A DNA stretch of 64,000 nt from Calditrichota bacterium (GTDB taxonomy: Bacteria > Calditrichota > Calditrichia > Calditrichales > J004), in contig JAJRVW010000017.1 in the NCBI GenBank assembly GCA_024277115.1, forward strand, positions 1 through 64,000. Reading direction: 5' to 3'. Position 1 is the first letter of the stretch; the number at the start of each line of letters is the position of its first letter. Below the pieces are notes generated by a model. It was not told the origin of the DNA. It saw nothing but the letters and a program-made list of their open reading frames with translations, and did no database searches. Shown here piece by piece: positions 18,648-27,192 of this stretch. The position numbers and the translations under genes are program-made.

Positions 18648-20885
18648 TTACTTAACAAGTAACATTTTTCTTGTACTATTAAAACTACCAGCTTTGATTG
18701 TATATACATACATACCAGATGCAAGGTTTGTAGCATCAAATGTAGTTGTATGGCTACCAGCAACTTGCTTTTGGTTAACCAATGTAGCTACTTCACGACC
18801 TAAAATATCAAATACCTTTAGCTCAACTTTTGCAGCTGTAGGCAATAAATAGTTTATGGTTGTAACTGGGTTAAACGGATTTGGATAATTTTGATGCAAT
18901 TCAAACTGATCTACAACAACAGTTGGATCAACAATTGCCGTAGGCCTATTTGCTTCACCAAACCAATCAAATACAGGAGACGCAGGGTTTAGTTCATTGA
19001 TAACCCAGAATGTACGGGCTGAATCAGCCTTTGCAATCATGTCTAATCCTAATGGATCAAGGGCCCAGAAAGAAGCTTTCCAGTTTTCACCTTAGTTACG
19101 TGCAGCAACGGCAGCGCCACCATTATTTGGATCAGTTAAGATTGCTGTACCAGCATCAAGGGTCATATTGTCAATCCAGTTAGAAAGGCCTAAAGGACCT
19201 GTAGGATTGTAAGACAATACGGATGTATCATTATTAGCGTAAAGAACATCCATCCAACCTGTCAAAATATCACCAGAAACATGTTCGATAATCCATGGAA
19301 GAGTTTCATCATTACCATTAGGACCATAGTTAATATCTTGTCCGCCTAATGTCTCAACTCCAAGATAATCTCTTTCAAAAGAACCAACAGGGAAGGTTGT
19401 ATCAGCAAATCCAGAGATATACCCATAATCCTGACCTGTAAGAAGAAGATTTCTATGAGATTCGGCAGTAGCTTGTTTCATCCACTCCATATAAACAGGA
19501 CCTGGATTAGGAGGGCTATTAAAAGGACCATCGCCCATTATATGATACAACTGCTCATAATTAGAAAGCAATTCAACTGAAAGCGGACCAAATGGTGCTT
19601 CCCAGAAGTCAACTCCCCAATACCAGTTTGTATCAGAAGGTAAGCCTGACAACCAAAATGCATTGATTGTGCCAATTCCAAAGTTTGTATCATCGTAAGC
19701 AACCAAAATAGTATTAACTGCTTCAAATACAGTATAAGTTACAGGCTGGCTTGAAGTAGAAAGATCATTTACATCAGTAGCAACGATATAATATGTTACT
19801 TCAGATCCAGGAGCAAAACCGGGGATAACACCTGAAAAATCAGGCTCAGTTCCAGTCATTGCAACTGAATTTGTATCACCATCGACAACATAATACAATG
19901 TAGCCGATGCAACACCAGCAGAACCACCAGATGGGTTGTCATCTGTGATAGATGCATCAACAGTCCGTGGGTCTGTAGAAAGTGTTGTTGGTAAGCTTGT
20001 CATAGAAGCAATAACAGGAGCGCGATCACCTGTAAGAACTACTGCAACATTAAAATCCCAGCTGTATAAACGTGTCCACCAACCATAATCGTCTGCAGAC
20101 AAACGACCATTTCTGTATAATTTAAATCCGGTAATGCCAAGCTGGTTACTTGCAAGCCAACCTGAACGGCCCGCGTCGAGTGTTTGGCCATCATTCTTCG
20201 TAACAACACCAAATAACTCACCAGTTACTACCTGAGGGTTAAACCCAAGAAGATCCATGCTCACCCAGCTTTCTACGCCATTTTCAATAGTAATCGGCGC
20301 ACCTTCACCAAGATCAGACCATAAGTCTGCACCAAATGGGCTTCCCCATTGATTGGTTTCGCCCTGGCCTTTTTCTATCCAAGCGCCGGTTACGTCACTA
20401 TCTTCTTCAAAACCACCAACATCATTAAAACCATTACCTGTGGCTTCATAATATCCCCACCAGGCAGGGCCGGTAGATTGAGTTGATTGAATCTGATCTC
20501 TATCCCATGCCATGCTTACAAGCTTAACACTAATAGCTGTGTTTTCGTCATCAGACGGCATTACAGAAACTGCAGTGATATCCATTTCTGTTGGGGCTTC
20601 AAACCACTGAACCATATAATCCTGACCAAAGAAGCCAAAGTTTACATTGTATGCAGAATGAGGTGCCCAGTTTAAAGTATCAATCGTACCATTAAGAGCG
20701 TCTAAAGACTGATCATAAGGTGTGATTTTACTAAAACCGCGATCTGCATTAACAGCAGTACGGATTTTTAAGACTTCATTTGCAGGACCTGCAATAGAGC
20801 CTCCCGGATTAAGAGTAACTTTGCTTTGAGCTAAAAGCAAAGCTGGAAGTAATAAAGAGAGAGTAAAGGTAAAAAACCTTTTCAT
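18648..20885 (-). pseudogene. T9SS-sorted surface protein gene interrupted by one in-frame TAA
   Basis: Read continuously, this is a 745-codon gene; a single TAA at 19092-19094 (codon 598) splits it with no frameshift. The first part has a signal peptide (1-20), a jelly-roll-like region (about 70-285, GQDYMVQWFEAP), an Ig-like domain (about 288-388) and a Rossmann-like domain with GQD at 484-486 (about 390-590). The part after the stop resumes at once in the same frame ([17 protein letters not shown]) and ends in a T9SS type A sorting domain (QNYPNPFNP). Without readthrough the protein would be exported but lose its sorting signal. Either a real nonsense mutation, a sequence error, or recoding is possible. 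The gene keeps a good promoter, an AGGAG site and a terminator, so decay would be recent. The function of the intact protein is unknown. Confidence 0.85.
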
Positions 20886-20966
20886 AATACACTCCTATAT
20901 TGATGAATGATACAGTTAATTAAATTAATTAGATTAGGTTTAAGGTGCTTCCCGGGCTCGAGCATA

Positions 20967-20995
20967 AACATAATACAATCAAAAAAACCTGTCAA
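20967..20995 (-). promoter_or_regulatory. Sigma70-type promoter for the interrupted T9SS cargo gene
   Basis: On the minus strand TTGACA (20990-20995) is followed by a 17-bp spacer and TATGTT (20967-20972). The start codon lies about 80 bp downstream at 20885. The -35 box is a perfect match and the -10 box matches four of six bases, so this is the best promoter I can see by eye in the window. Confidence 0.65.
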
Positions 20996-21084
20996 GTGTT
21001 TTTATTAAAGCTTTGATTATTTAAAATGAATGGTCGGTTTTATGATTTAAGCCGTATTTATTACAAAAAAAATGCTATTTCCAG

Positions 21085-23262
21085 CTAACGTATTAAGATA
21101 AAGCGCACGTAAACGGGCTTATTTTTGTCATTTATTTCAGCTATGTACATTCCGCTGGCAACTGGATTTCCGGCATCATTTTTACCATCCCAGCTGGCAG
21201 TTTTCGAACTATAACTTTTTCTAAATACCTGCTGGCCTAGTGTGTTGTATATTTTTAATTCAAAATTGGAAGCGCTACCCGTATATTTTATTGTTACAAA
21301 ATTGGAACCTGTTGCGGGAAAAGGATTTGGCGAAACAATCATCCTCGACTCGCTCGATGTCCCTGAAAAAGGTGTGGCTAACTCCATACGGATCATCCAA
21401 CTGCCCGTAAGTTTTTGACCAGATAATGTTTGAAGCTCGTCCAAACTCTTGAATACCTGAAAAGGCTGCTTTAAAAAAGACCGCCCTATATGGGTATTTC
21501 CAGTAACGTCTACATACCCCATGGCGGCATTGCCCACAAAATTAATGCCGGCATCAAAATACTTTCCTTTATCACGTATATATTGTAAATCTTCCACATC
21601 TATACGTGTCCAACCTGTGTTAACAATATTTTTTACAAGGAAGGATTCAGAAGATGGATTTCGGTTTTTTGTTGAGAGCGAGGTGTTGTAAAGGTGAACA
21701 TTTACATCGCTCGATCCCCCAGAGTTATAAAACTCGATTGATTTTAATAAGGTTGTGTCACTCTCGGAAATAAATTGAATGGCATTTGTATTCTGAGAAG
21801 ACGTAATGGCAAAGGTCGGTTCGTCCGCGCCATACTGCACTGTTTTAAGATTGTATTTTTGTGTTGCACTCGCATTAATCGAAATACTCTTGCCTTGAGA
21901 AGAATTATTTAAAATATACAGTGTGTAGGTATGAAACGCTTCACCAAAGCCAACTTCACTTATGTTTGTGGAGAATAGTTCATTATAATATGAAGTATTA
22001 CCAAAGCCAGTTTTATGTACAAAAAGATTCTCAACAGATGTCCCTGAGAAGGAAAAACTTAAAGAATCACCATTTGTAAATTCAATTACCCTAAACGAAT
22101 ATGCGGCAAGTGAGGTATCTTTGCTGAAACTATAATTGACGACCCTATCGTTAGGAATAGCTTTTATATATCGTAATGCAGACCAGTTAAAAGAATACTC
22201 CGGGGCAATACCCGGATCGTTTAAAGCGAGTGTCTTAAAAAAATCTTCGGTTATCGCGTCAATATTTTTACCAATATTTAGATTGGCAAGGGCGCTATTT
22301 ATGCCGTCCATACTTTGCTTGTTGTTTTTTGAAATTTCAGTTATAAGTGACAACCCATATTTTTCGTATAGATAATATGTCCACAAAGCCACACGCGAAT
22401 AATGCGGCAGGGAATTTTCAGCGTTCCATGAAGAAAGTCTTAAATGTGTGTTTTTTAGATAGTATTGTGGCGTCCTTAATCCATAACCGCATAAAAAAGA
22501 AGACAGTTCAGATAAACCTTCGTTTACCCAGGTTTTCTCGCTTCTGTCATTTGCATATTGGATAAGGTGCTGAAACTCGTGCGAAACCGTCCCAAGAACA
22601 CTTCGCGTATTATATGTGGCATTCCCATTTAGCTCGTTATAAATGCCAGGATACGTATCAATATATAAGATGTCCGCTTTGTTAGAACCAGCATTGGTCG
22701 TTTGGTCGCCCGGATTAAAAAAGCCACCGAAGAATGATCCCGAGCCATCCCAGCCGTCTTGTATGTCGGTTAGAAGAAAATCAACTTTGGAATTTCCATC
22801 AAAATCAGGTGGATCTCCAAACACTTGAACGTCAATCTCGAAGATACCCTTATTGCGGTCCAAACTGCCCGATGGCGTTGTATTGATCAAACCATTATAA
22901 ATGCTCTCAATTACCGAAGTAGTTACATGGTCGTTGTTTAATTCAGCTTTTTCTACCCACACATTTATTTGGCTATCGGTTTTTTTTAGTACAAAAAGTT
23001 TGCTGTCAAACGTAGGCGCCTGCGGATTTTTGAGGTTTAAGACAATAAACTTCTGCTCATCGCCAATTTCTGCGTTTGTTTTTTGAAGGCTGGTTAGCTT
23101 ATAAAATTTTGATAGATCATTTTTTTTCAAATCATCAAAATATTTATTCACATATTCTTGCGAGGGCATTAACGGTGTTCCAGAAACACGTGGCTCGCTA
23201 AAGAATGGTTCCTGAGCGGTTAAAACGGTTACATAAAGAAAGAGTATAAGTATTTTTAACAT
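21085..23262 (-). CDS. T9SS-sorted gluzincin-like metallopeptidase (M30-like)
   Basis: A 725-aa secreted protein with a signal peptide cleaved near residue 16 (LTAQE). The putative catalytic centre is SHEFQHLIQY (His228, Glu229, His232) followed by WVNEGLSE with Glu248, the HExxH plus NEG(L/F)(A/S)E arrangement of M30-like gluzincins. An acidic DFDGNSKVDFLLTD strand near 153-166 resembles the calcium-dependent folds before such domains. The middle (about 340-640) is beta-rich, and the last 85 residues (SPNPFPATGSN, YNTLGQQVF, GMYIAEI) are a sorting domain. It lies 3 bp after a PilZ gene and is probably cotranscribed with it. The zinc ligands are visible; the peptidase family is inference from the motif. 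Confidence 0.87.
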   Translation of the reverse strand: MLKILILFLYVTVLTAQEPFFSEPRVSGTPLMPSQEYVNKYFDDLKKNDLSKFYKLTSLQKTNAEIGDEQKFIVLNLKNPQAPTFDSKLFVLKKTDSQINVWVEKAELNNDHVTTSVIESIYNGLINTTPSGSLDRNKGIFEIDVQVFGDPPDFDGNSKVDFLLTDIQDGWDGSGSFFGGFFNPGDQTTNAGSNKADILYIDTYPGIYNELNGNATYNTRSVLGTVSHEFQHLIQYANDRSEKTWVNEGLSELSSFLCGYGLRTPQYYLKNTHLRLSSWNAENSLPHYSRVALWTYYLYEKYGLSLITEISKNNKQSMDGINSALANLNIGKNIDAITEDFFKTLALNDPGIAPEYSFNWSALRYIKAIPNDRVVNYSFSKDTSLAAYSFRVIEFTNGDSLSFSFSGTSVENLFVHKTGFGNTSYYNELFSTNISEVGFGEAFHTYTLYILNNSSQGKSISINASATQKYNLKTVQYGADEPTFAITSSQNTNAIQFISESDTTLLKSIEFYNSGGSSDVNVHLYNTSLSTKNRNPSSESFLVKNIVNTGWTRIDVEDLQYIRDKGKYFDAGINFVGNAAMGYVDVTGNTHIGRSFLKQPFQVFKSLDELQTLSGQKLTGSWMIRMELATPFSGTSSESRMIVSPNPFPATGSNFVTIKYTGSASNFELKIYNTLGQQVFRKSYSSKTASWDGKNDAGNPVASGMYIAEINDKNKPVYVRFILIR

Positions 23263-23265
23263 ATA

Positions 23266-23604
23266 TTATTTGCTTATATCCGGATACACTGTAGCAAGTT
23301 TATCCAGGTCTTTTTCAGAAAGAAAATTAAACTCAATACCAACCTGAAAAGAACCATCCGCATGTTTTTTTTGGTTCCTGACCACACCCTTTGCTTTTAC
23401 AACTTCATTGCCTACACCAAGGGCCAACTCTATGTGCAACCCTGTTTCTATTGTTGAACTGGTGATAATTGCAATCCCGGTTCGGCTCATATCAATTGTT
23501 GTGGCCACACCTTCATGAAAAACCTGGTTATCTGCATTAAACAACCGGTACGAAATAAAATTTTTGGAATCTACCCTAAACGATTCCCTGCTTTCAAACT
23601 CCAT
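23266..23604 (-). CDS. PilZ domain protein (cyclic-di-GMP receptor candidate)
   Basis: A 112-aa single-domain protein with both PilZ ligand motifs: RxxxR at residues 6-10 (RESFR) and DxSxxG at 38-43 (DMSRTG). These residues contact cyclic di-GMP in characterised PilZ domains, so binding is likely. No signal peptide or membrane segment is present, so it is cytoplasmic. The gene is placed 3 bp before the gluzincin-like T9SS protein, which suggests cotranscription and perhaps coordination of a surface protease with sessile or motile state; the functional link is inference. Confidence 0.88.
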   Translation of the reverse strand: MEFESRESFRVDSKNFISYRLFNADNQVFHEGVATTIDMSRTGIAIITSSTIETGLHIELALGVGNEVVKAKGVVRNQKKHADGSFQVGIEFNFLSEKDLDKLATVYPDISK

Positions 23605-23648
23605 CCTGTTCCCTCAGCTTTATCGGTTTAGTTTTACATTTTTAGCTT

Positions 23649-23894
23649 TTACGTATATTTTATTATTTCAAGTACATCCTCATCAAGCGTATCTTCGTCA
23701 AAATTCAGTTCTTTAATTTCTTTTAAGATGAGTTTAATTTTTGCCTCCGTATCCCACTTACGGTTCAAATAAAGATAATCATCCTGATAATACCGGACCA
23801 ATCCACCCTTAAAATTGCCGCGGTCGGATTTTACAGTAATATTTTGGGATTCTAAAAATAATATGAGTTTTTGAAGTTTTTGATCGTTAGTCAT
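23649..23894 (-). CDS. Small hypothetical protein (81 aa)
   Basis: An 81-aa acidic and lysine-rich protein without signal peptide or membrane segment. Residues 1-18 (a helix with LQKLILFLESQ) and 47-80 (AKIKLILKEIKEL, acidic tail) are predicted helical by eye around a short strand region (VRYYQDDYLYLNRKW). I do not recognise the family. It lies 44 bp upstream of the PilZ gene on the same strand and could be in the same transcript. It is listed because its composition looks like a real protein and no other gene overlaps it. Confidence 0.6.
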   Translation of the reverse strand: MTNDQKLQKLILFLESQNITVKSDRGNFKGGLVRYYQDDYLYLNRKWDTEAKIKLILKEIKELNFDEDTLDEDVLEIIKYT

Positions 23895-24082
23895 GTTTTA
23901 TTGGAAGTATTATCTGAAATAATAAAATAAAATCCAAATTATTATTTTGCAATTTAAAGAATAATCAAAAAAAAATGGTGCACTTATCCAACCCGATAAA
24001 TGAACAGCGATAGCTAAACCAACATTATTGCAACATTTTTTGATGGAGCCAAAACGCAAACGGTGCATAGCTGCAATATAAA

Positions 24083-25165
24083 TTATAAAAACTGCTCAAG
24101 TTCTTTATAGCGTAACTTATCCACAATCTCTTTTACCCGTTGCGAACTTTCCCTTTTGCAAATAAGGATGGCATCATCTGTCTCAACCAAAACGATATCC
24201 TCAACATCAATAGCCGCGATAAGTTTTTTGTTTTCTGAAAAGAAAAAATTATTTTTTGCGTCCAACTCAATGGTTTGGCCCAATTGCCTGGCATTACCAT
24301 TTATATTTTTGTCTGCAAGATTATAAACAGCCTCCCACGAGCCCAGATCGTTCCAGTTAAAATCGGATTCAATCACACTCACTTTTTTAGCGCCTTCCAT
24401 TATGGCATAATCAATGGAAATAGATTTTACAGCTGAATAAAGCTTAAGGATTCCCTCGTCCATTTCGGGGGTGTCAATCTTATCAGAAAGCTCGGGCAGG
24501 CCTTAGAACAGCTCGGGCAATTGTTGCTCAAACTCGGCAAGTATGGAAAATGTAGACCAGACGAAAATGCCCGCGTTCCAAAAGAAATCACCACTTTCAA
24601 TAAAACGCTGTGCGGTATCAAGATTTGGTTTTTCGGCAAAGGTTTTTACAGGATAGATTTTTTGACCTTCTAACTCCACCAGTTTTGAGTTGCGTTGAAT
24701 ATAACCGTAGCCTGTTTCCGGGTAGCCCGGTTTTATGCCTAAAGTAATTAAAGTGCCAGAGTCCAGCGCATATTTCTCTGCTGTTTTTAATATGTTTTGG
24801 AACCCCTCTACATCCCCAACAAGATGATCGGCAGGCAAAACAGCCATGGCCACATTTTGTTTATTTTCTCTTTTATTGATTATTGTGGCCGCTAAGGCAA
24901 CACAAGGCGCGGTATTTTTTCCAAAGGGCTCGGTAATGACATTTTTTTTAGGTAATTGCGGAAGCTGGTCAAGCACTTCTTCCTTAAGGTTTTCTCCCGT
25001 AATAACTAAAATTTTATCATTTTCGGTAATATCTTTTATACGGTCATACGTTTGTTGCAACATGGTGCGATCACCAAATATTTTCAGCAATTGCTTAGGC
25101 ATGTTTTGCCTGCTCCTGGGCCAGAATCGCGTTCCGGCTCCGCCGGCCATCAAAACAATATACAT
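24083..25165 (-). pseudogene. manC: Mannose-1-phosphate guanylyltransferase interrupted by one in-frame TAA
   Basis: Read through, this is a 360-aa nucleotidyltransferase that would make GDP-mannose from GTP and mannose 1-phosphate. The N-terminal signature MAGGAGTRFWPRSR binds the nucleotide (residues 7-20), PKQLLKIFG follows, then the family blocks TEPFGKNTAPC, LPADHLV, GYGYIQR, FAEKPN and FFWNAGIFVW. A single TAA at 24503-24505 (codon 221) interrupts it, after which the same frame continues with SIDYAIMEGA and DFNWNDLGSW, both standard for the family. The gene has an AAGGAG site and its ATG directly follows the TAG of the TPR lipoprotein gene. The codon lies between two copies of TGCCCGAGCT spaced 21 nt apart. 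If real, the truncation removes conserved C-terminal blocks and should abolish activity. Confidence 0.88.
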
Positions 25166-26089
25166 CTAATCTCCTTGATCCTCTTTAATAGTATCTAAAT
25201 AATTTAATGCAAATTTGTTGGATTTGTCCATTTCCAACACGGCATTAAAAACTTTTTGCGCCTTATCCAAATCTGCGCTTAAAAAATAGGCCTCCCCCAA
25301 ATTATTCAGGGCTTCTACATAACGTGGTTTTATGGTAAGTGCTTTTAAAAATAATTTTATGGCAATATCGTAATTTTGCGCCACACGGTTTAAAAAGCCC
25401 AGATTATTAATTGCCTCCGGATAATCTTTTTGTAAACGTACGGCTTGTTCCAAATGGTGATAGGCGCTATCGTAATATCCTTCATAAAAAAGGGCGACCC
25501 CTAAATTATTATGTACTTTGGCATAATCCGGGTTAATATTTAAGGCGCGCTGATACACCGTTATTTGTTCCTGATAATCATCTTTTTTAGCGGCCTCTTC
25601 AGAATACTTAAATGCATCCATGGCAATACTGCCCGTCATAACCTGGTTTACAAGCTCCAGGTTCTTTTTTGCCGGCTGATAGTCCGGATTTATTTTTAAG
25701 GCCAGTTTAAATTTATCTTTTGCTTCCGGGTACCTCTCGAGAAGAAAAAGCAGGTAACCACTGTTATTTGCAGCTTCATAATAAGTTGGGTCATACTCAA
25801 CCGCCCTCTTAAAGGCACGCGCTGCCTCATTTAGTTTTCCTAACCTGTGGTAAGCAATGCCCACAAAATTGTGCAGTTCGGCATCCTTTGGGATTATATC
25901 CAACGCATCCCGCCACGATACAATGGCCAGGCTGTCATCACCCGATTTAAAATGTGTAAATCCAACCGAGACATAATTTTCGGCCTTATTCAGATCAGGC
26001 TTTTTGGGCCCATCCGGTTTTGAAGAAGAACATGCGGCATAAAACTGGGCAGCGAGCACAAGCAGAATAAAAATTTTAATCTTTTTCAT
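25166..26089 (-). CDS. Tetratricopeptide repeat lipoprotein
   Basis: A 307-aa lipoprotein with a lipobox ending at Cys20 (YAAC). The rest is a run of TPR units, about seven, visible as repeated A-x-x-x-x-G-x-A patterns such as LHNFVGIAYHRLGKLNEAARAF (about 75-95), YEAANNSGYLLFLLERYPEA and VEALNNLGEAYFLSADLDKAQ (about 258-278). These make a helical solenoid for protein-protein contacts, probably at the periplasmic face of a membrane. Its stop codon abuts the start of the mannose-1-phosphate guanylyltransferase gene, so they are cotranscribed; no functional link is obvious. Confidence 0.88.
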   Translation of the reverse strand: MKKIKIFILLVLAAQFYAACSSSKPDGPKKPDLNKAENYVSVGFTHFKSGDDSLAIVSWRDALDIIPKDAELHNFVGIAYHRLGKLNEAARAFKRAVEYDPTYYEAANNSGYLLFLLERYPEAKDKFKLALKINPDYQPAKKNLELVNQVMTGSIAMDAFKYSEEAAKKDDYQEQITVYQRALNINPDYAKVHNNLGVALFYEGYYDSAYHHLEQAVRLQKDYPEAINNLGFLNRVAQNYDIAIKLFLKALTIKPRYVEALNNLGEAYFLSADLDKAQKVFNAVLEMDKSNKFALNYLDTIKEDQGD

Positions 26090-26368
26090 GGTTCACCTAA
26101 CTTTAGGGTTTAAACAAAATTGCATTACCAAGCTTAAGACTTCGTTTCTTTATTTTGGGTCTTTTAATGGTGGGCATGGTTCTACCGGTATCACTTAATT
26201 TTCAAAACACATCAATCTAAAATTAAATTGCAGGCATACATGCTCTTCGGTAATTGCCTTATAAATCAGGAATCTATAATCGTGTTTTAAAGTCATTTTT
26301 AGATATATATGCGCTTCTACTTCAATTTAAAATAGGTCAAAATTTGATTAATACCTGGGCTGACCTTA

Positions 26369-27184
26369 TCACTGATCATACCAAAGTTGGCCGGTAAATA
26401 CTATTTTGGCCGGACCGGAAATTAATTTTTGAGTATGACTGAATATAACATTTAATTCGCCACCTTTGGTAAAAACCTTTATTTTATCTGCTATCTTTTT
26501 TTGTATCGAATTGACAACAATGGCCGAAGCTGTTATCCCCGTACCGCATGACAACGTCTCTCGCTCCACACCACGCTCATAAGTGCGTACAAAAACAGAC
26601 CCATCTTTCTGATTTACAACAAAATTTACGTTTGTCCCCTGTGGCGAGAACGCAGGATGCCCACGAATATATTTCCCAAAACTTTCGATTGCCTGGTATT
26701 TAAATTCTGGACTACATAAAAACACAACATGTGGCACACCGGTATTTGTATAAAATCCGCTCTCCACCCAGGTTGGGGGATTAAATTGCCCAATATTTAT
26801 TTTTTCGATTTTCCCTGAGGCCAATACATCCAATTCAATTAAGTTTTCTGAATGGTATTGCCCATAATGTTCACCATCGTCTGCCAGAAAATTAAAGCTG
26901 ATATCCTTCTCCACCCAGCCCATTTTAAAGGCAAAATTGATTGCAGCCCGGCAGCCGTTGGCACACATCTCGCCACGCGACCCATCAGAATTGTAGTAGT
27001 GAAAGATAAAGGCCAGTTTATCATTTTTTTCAAGGCCAATTAGTCCATCTGCGCCAATCCCTAAACGGCGGTCACAAAGTTTTTGAATATTTTCTGAATT
27101 AAAAAAAGAAGATGGAAGGTTTTTATGGTCGAAAAGAATAAAATCATTCCCGGTTGCCTGGATTTTAAAAAAGTCCAATCGCAT
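26369..27184 (-). CDS. dapF: Diaminopimelate epimerase
   Basis: A 271-aa cytoplasmic enzyme that interconverts LL- and meso-diaminopimelate, the last steps to lysine and the peptidoglycan cross-link residue. The two catalytic cysteines are present: Cys74 in GEMCANGCRAA and Cys213 in ETLSCGTGITAS, with the surrounding N-terminal FFKIQATGNDF, NSDGSRGE and TYERGVERET substrate-binding blocks. Length fits the family. It follows an Ig-like lipoprotein gene by 8 bp on the same strand, which suggests one transcript. About 280 bp downstream are free of recognisable genes. Confidence 0.96.
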   Translation of the reverse strand: MRLDFFKIQATGNDFILFDHKNLPSSFFNSENIQKLCDRRLGIGADGLIGLEKNDKLAFIFHYYNSDGSRGEMCANGCRAAINFAFKMGWVEKDISFNFLADDGEHYGQYHSENLIELDVLASGKIEKINIGQFNPPTWVESGFYTNTGVPHVVFLCSPEFKYQAIESFGKYIRGHPAFSPQGTNVNFVVNQKDGSVFVRTYERGVERETLSCGTGITASAIVVNSIQKKIADKIKVFTKGGELNVIFSHTQKLISGPAKIVFTGQLWYDQ

Positions 27185-27192
27185 AAAAAACC

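Noticed and set aside
26090..26368. A 279-bp stretch between the TPR lipoprotein and dapF examined for a small gene or RNA.
   Set aside because: No open frame with plausible composition, no clear tRNA fold and no strong hairpin were found.
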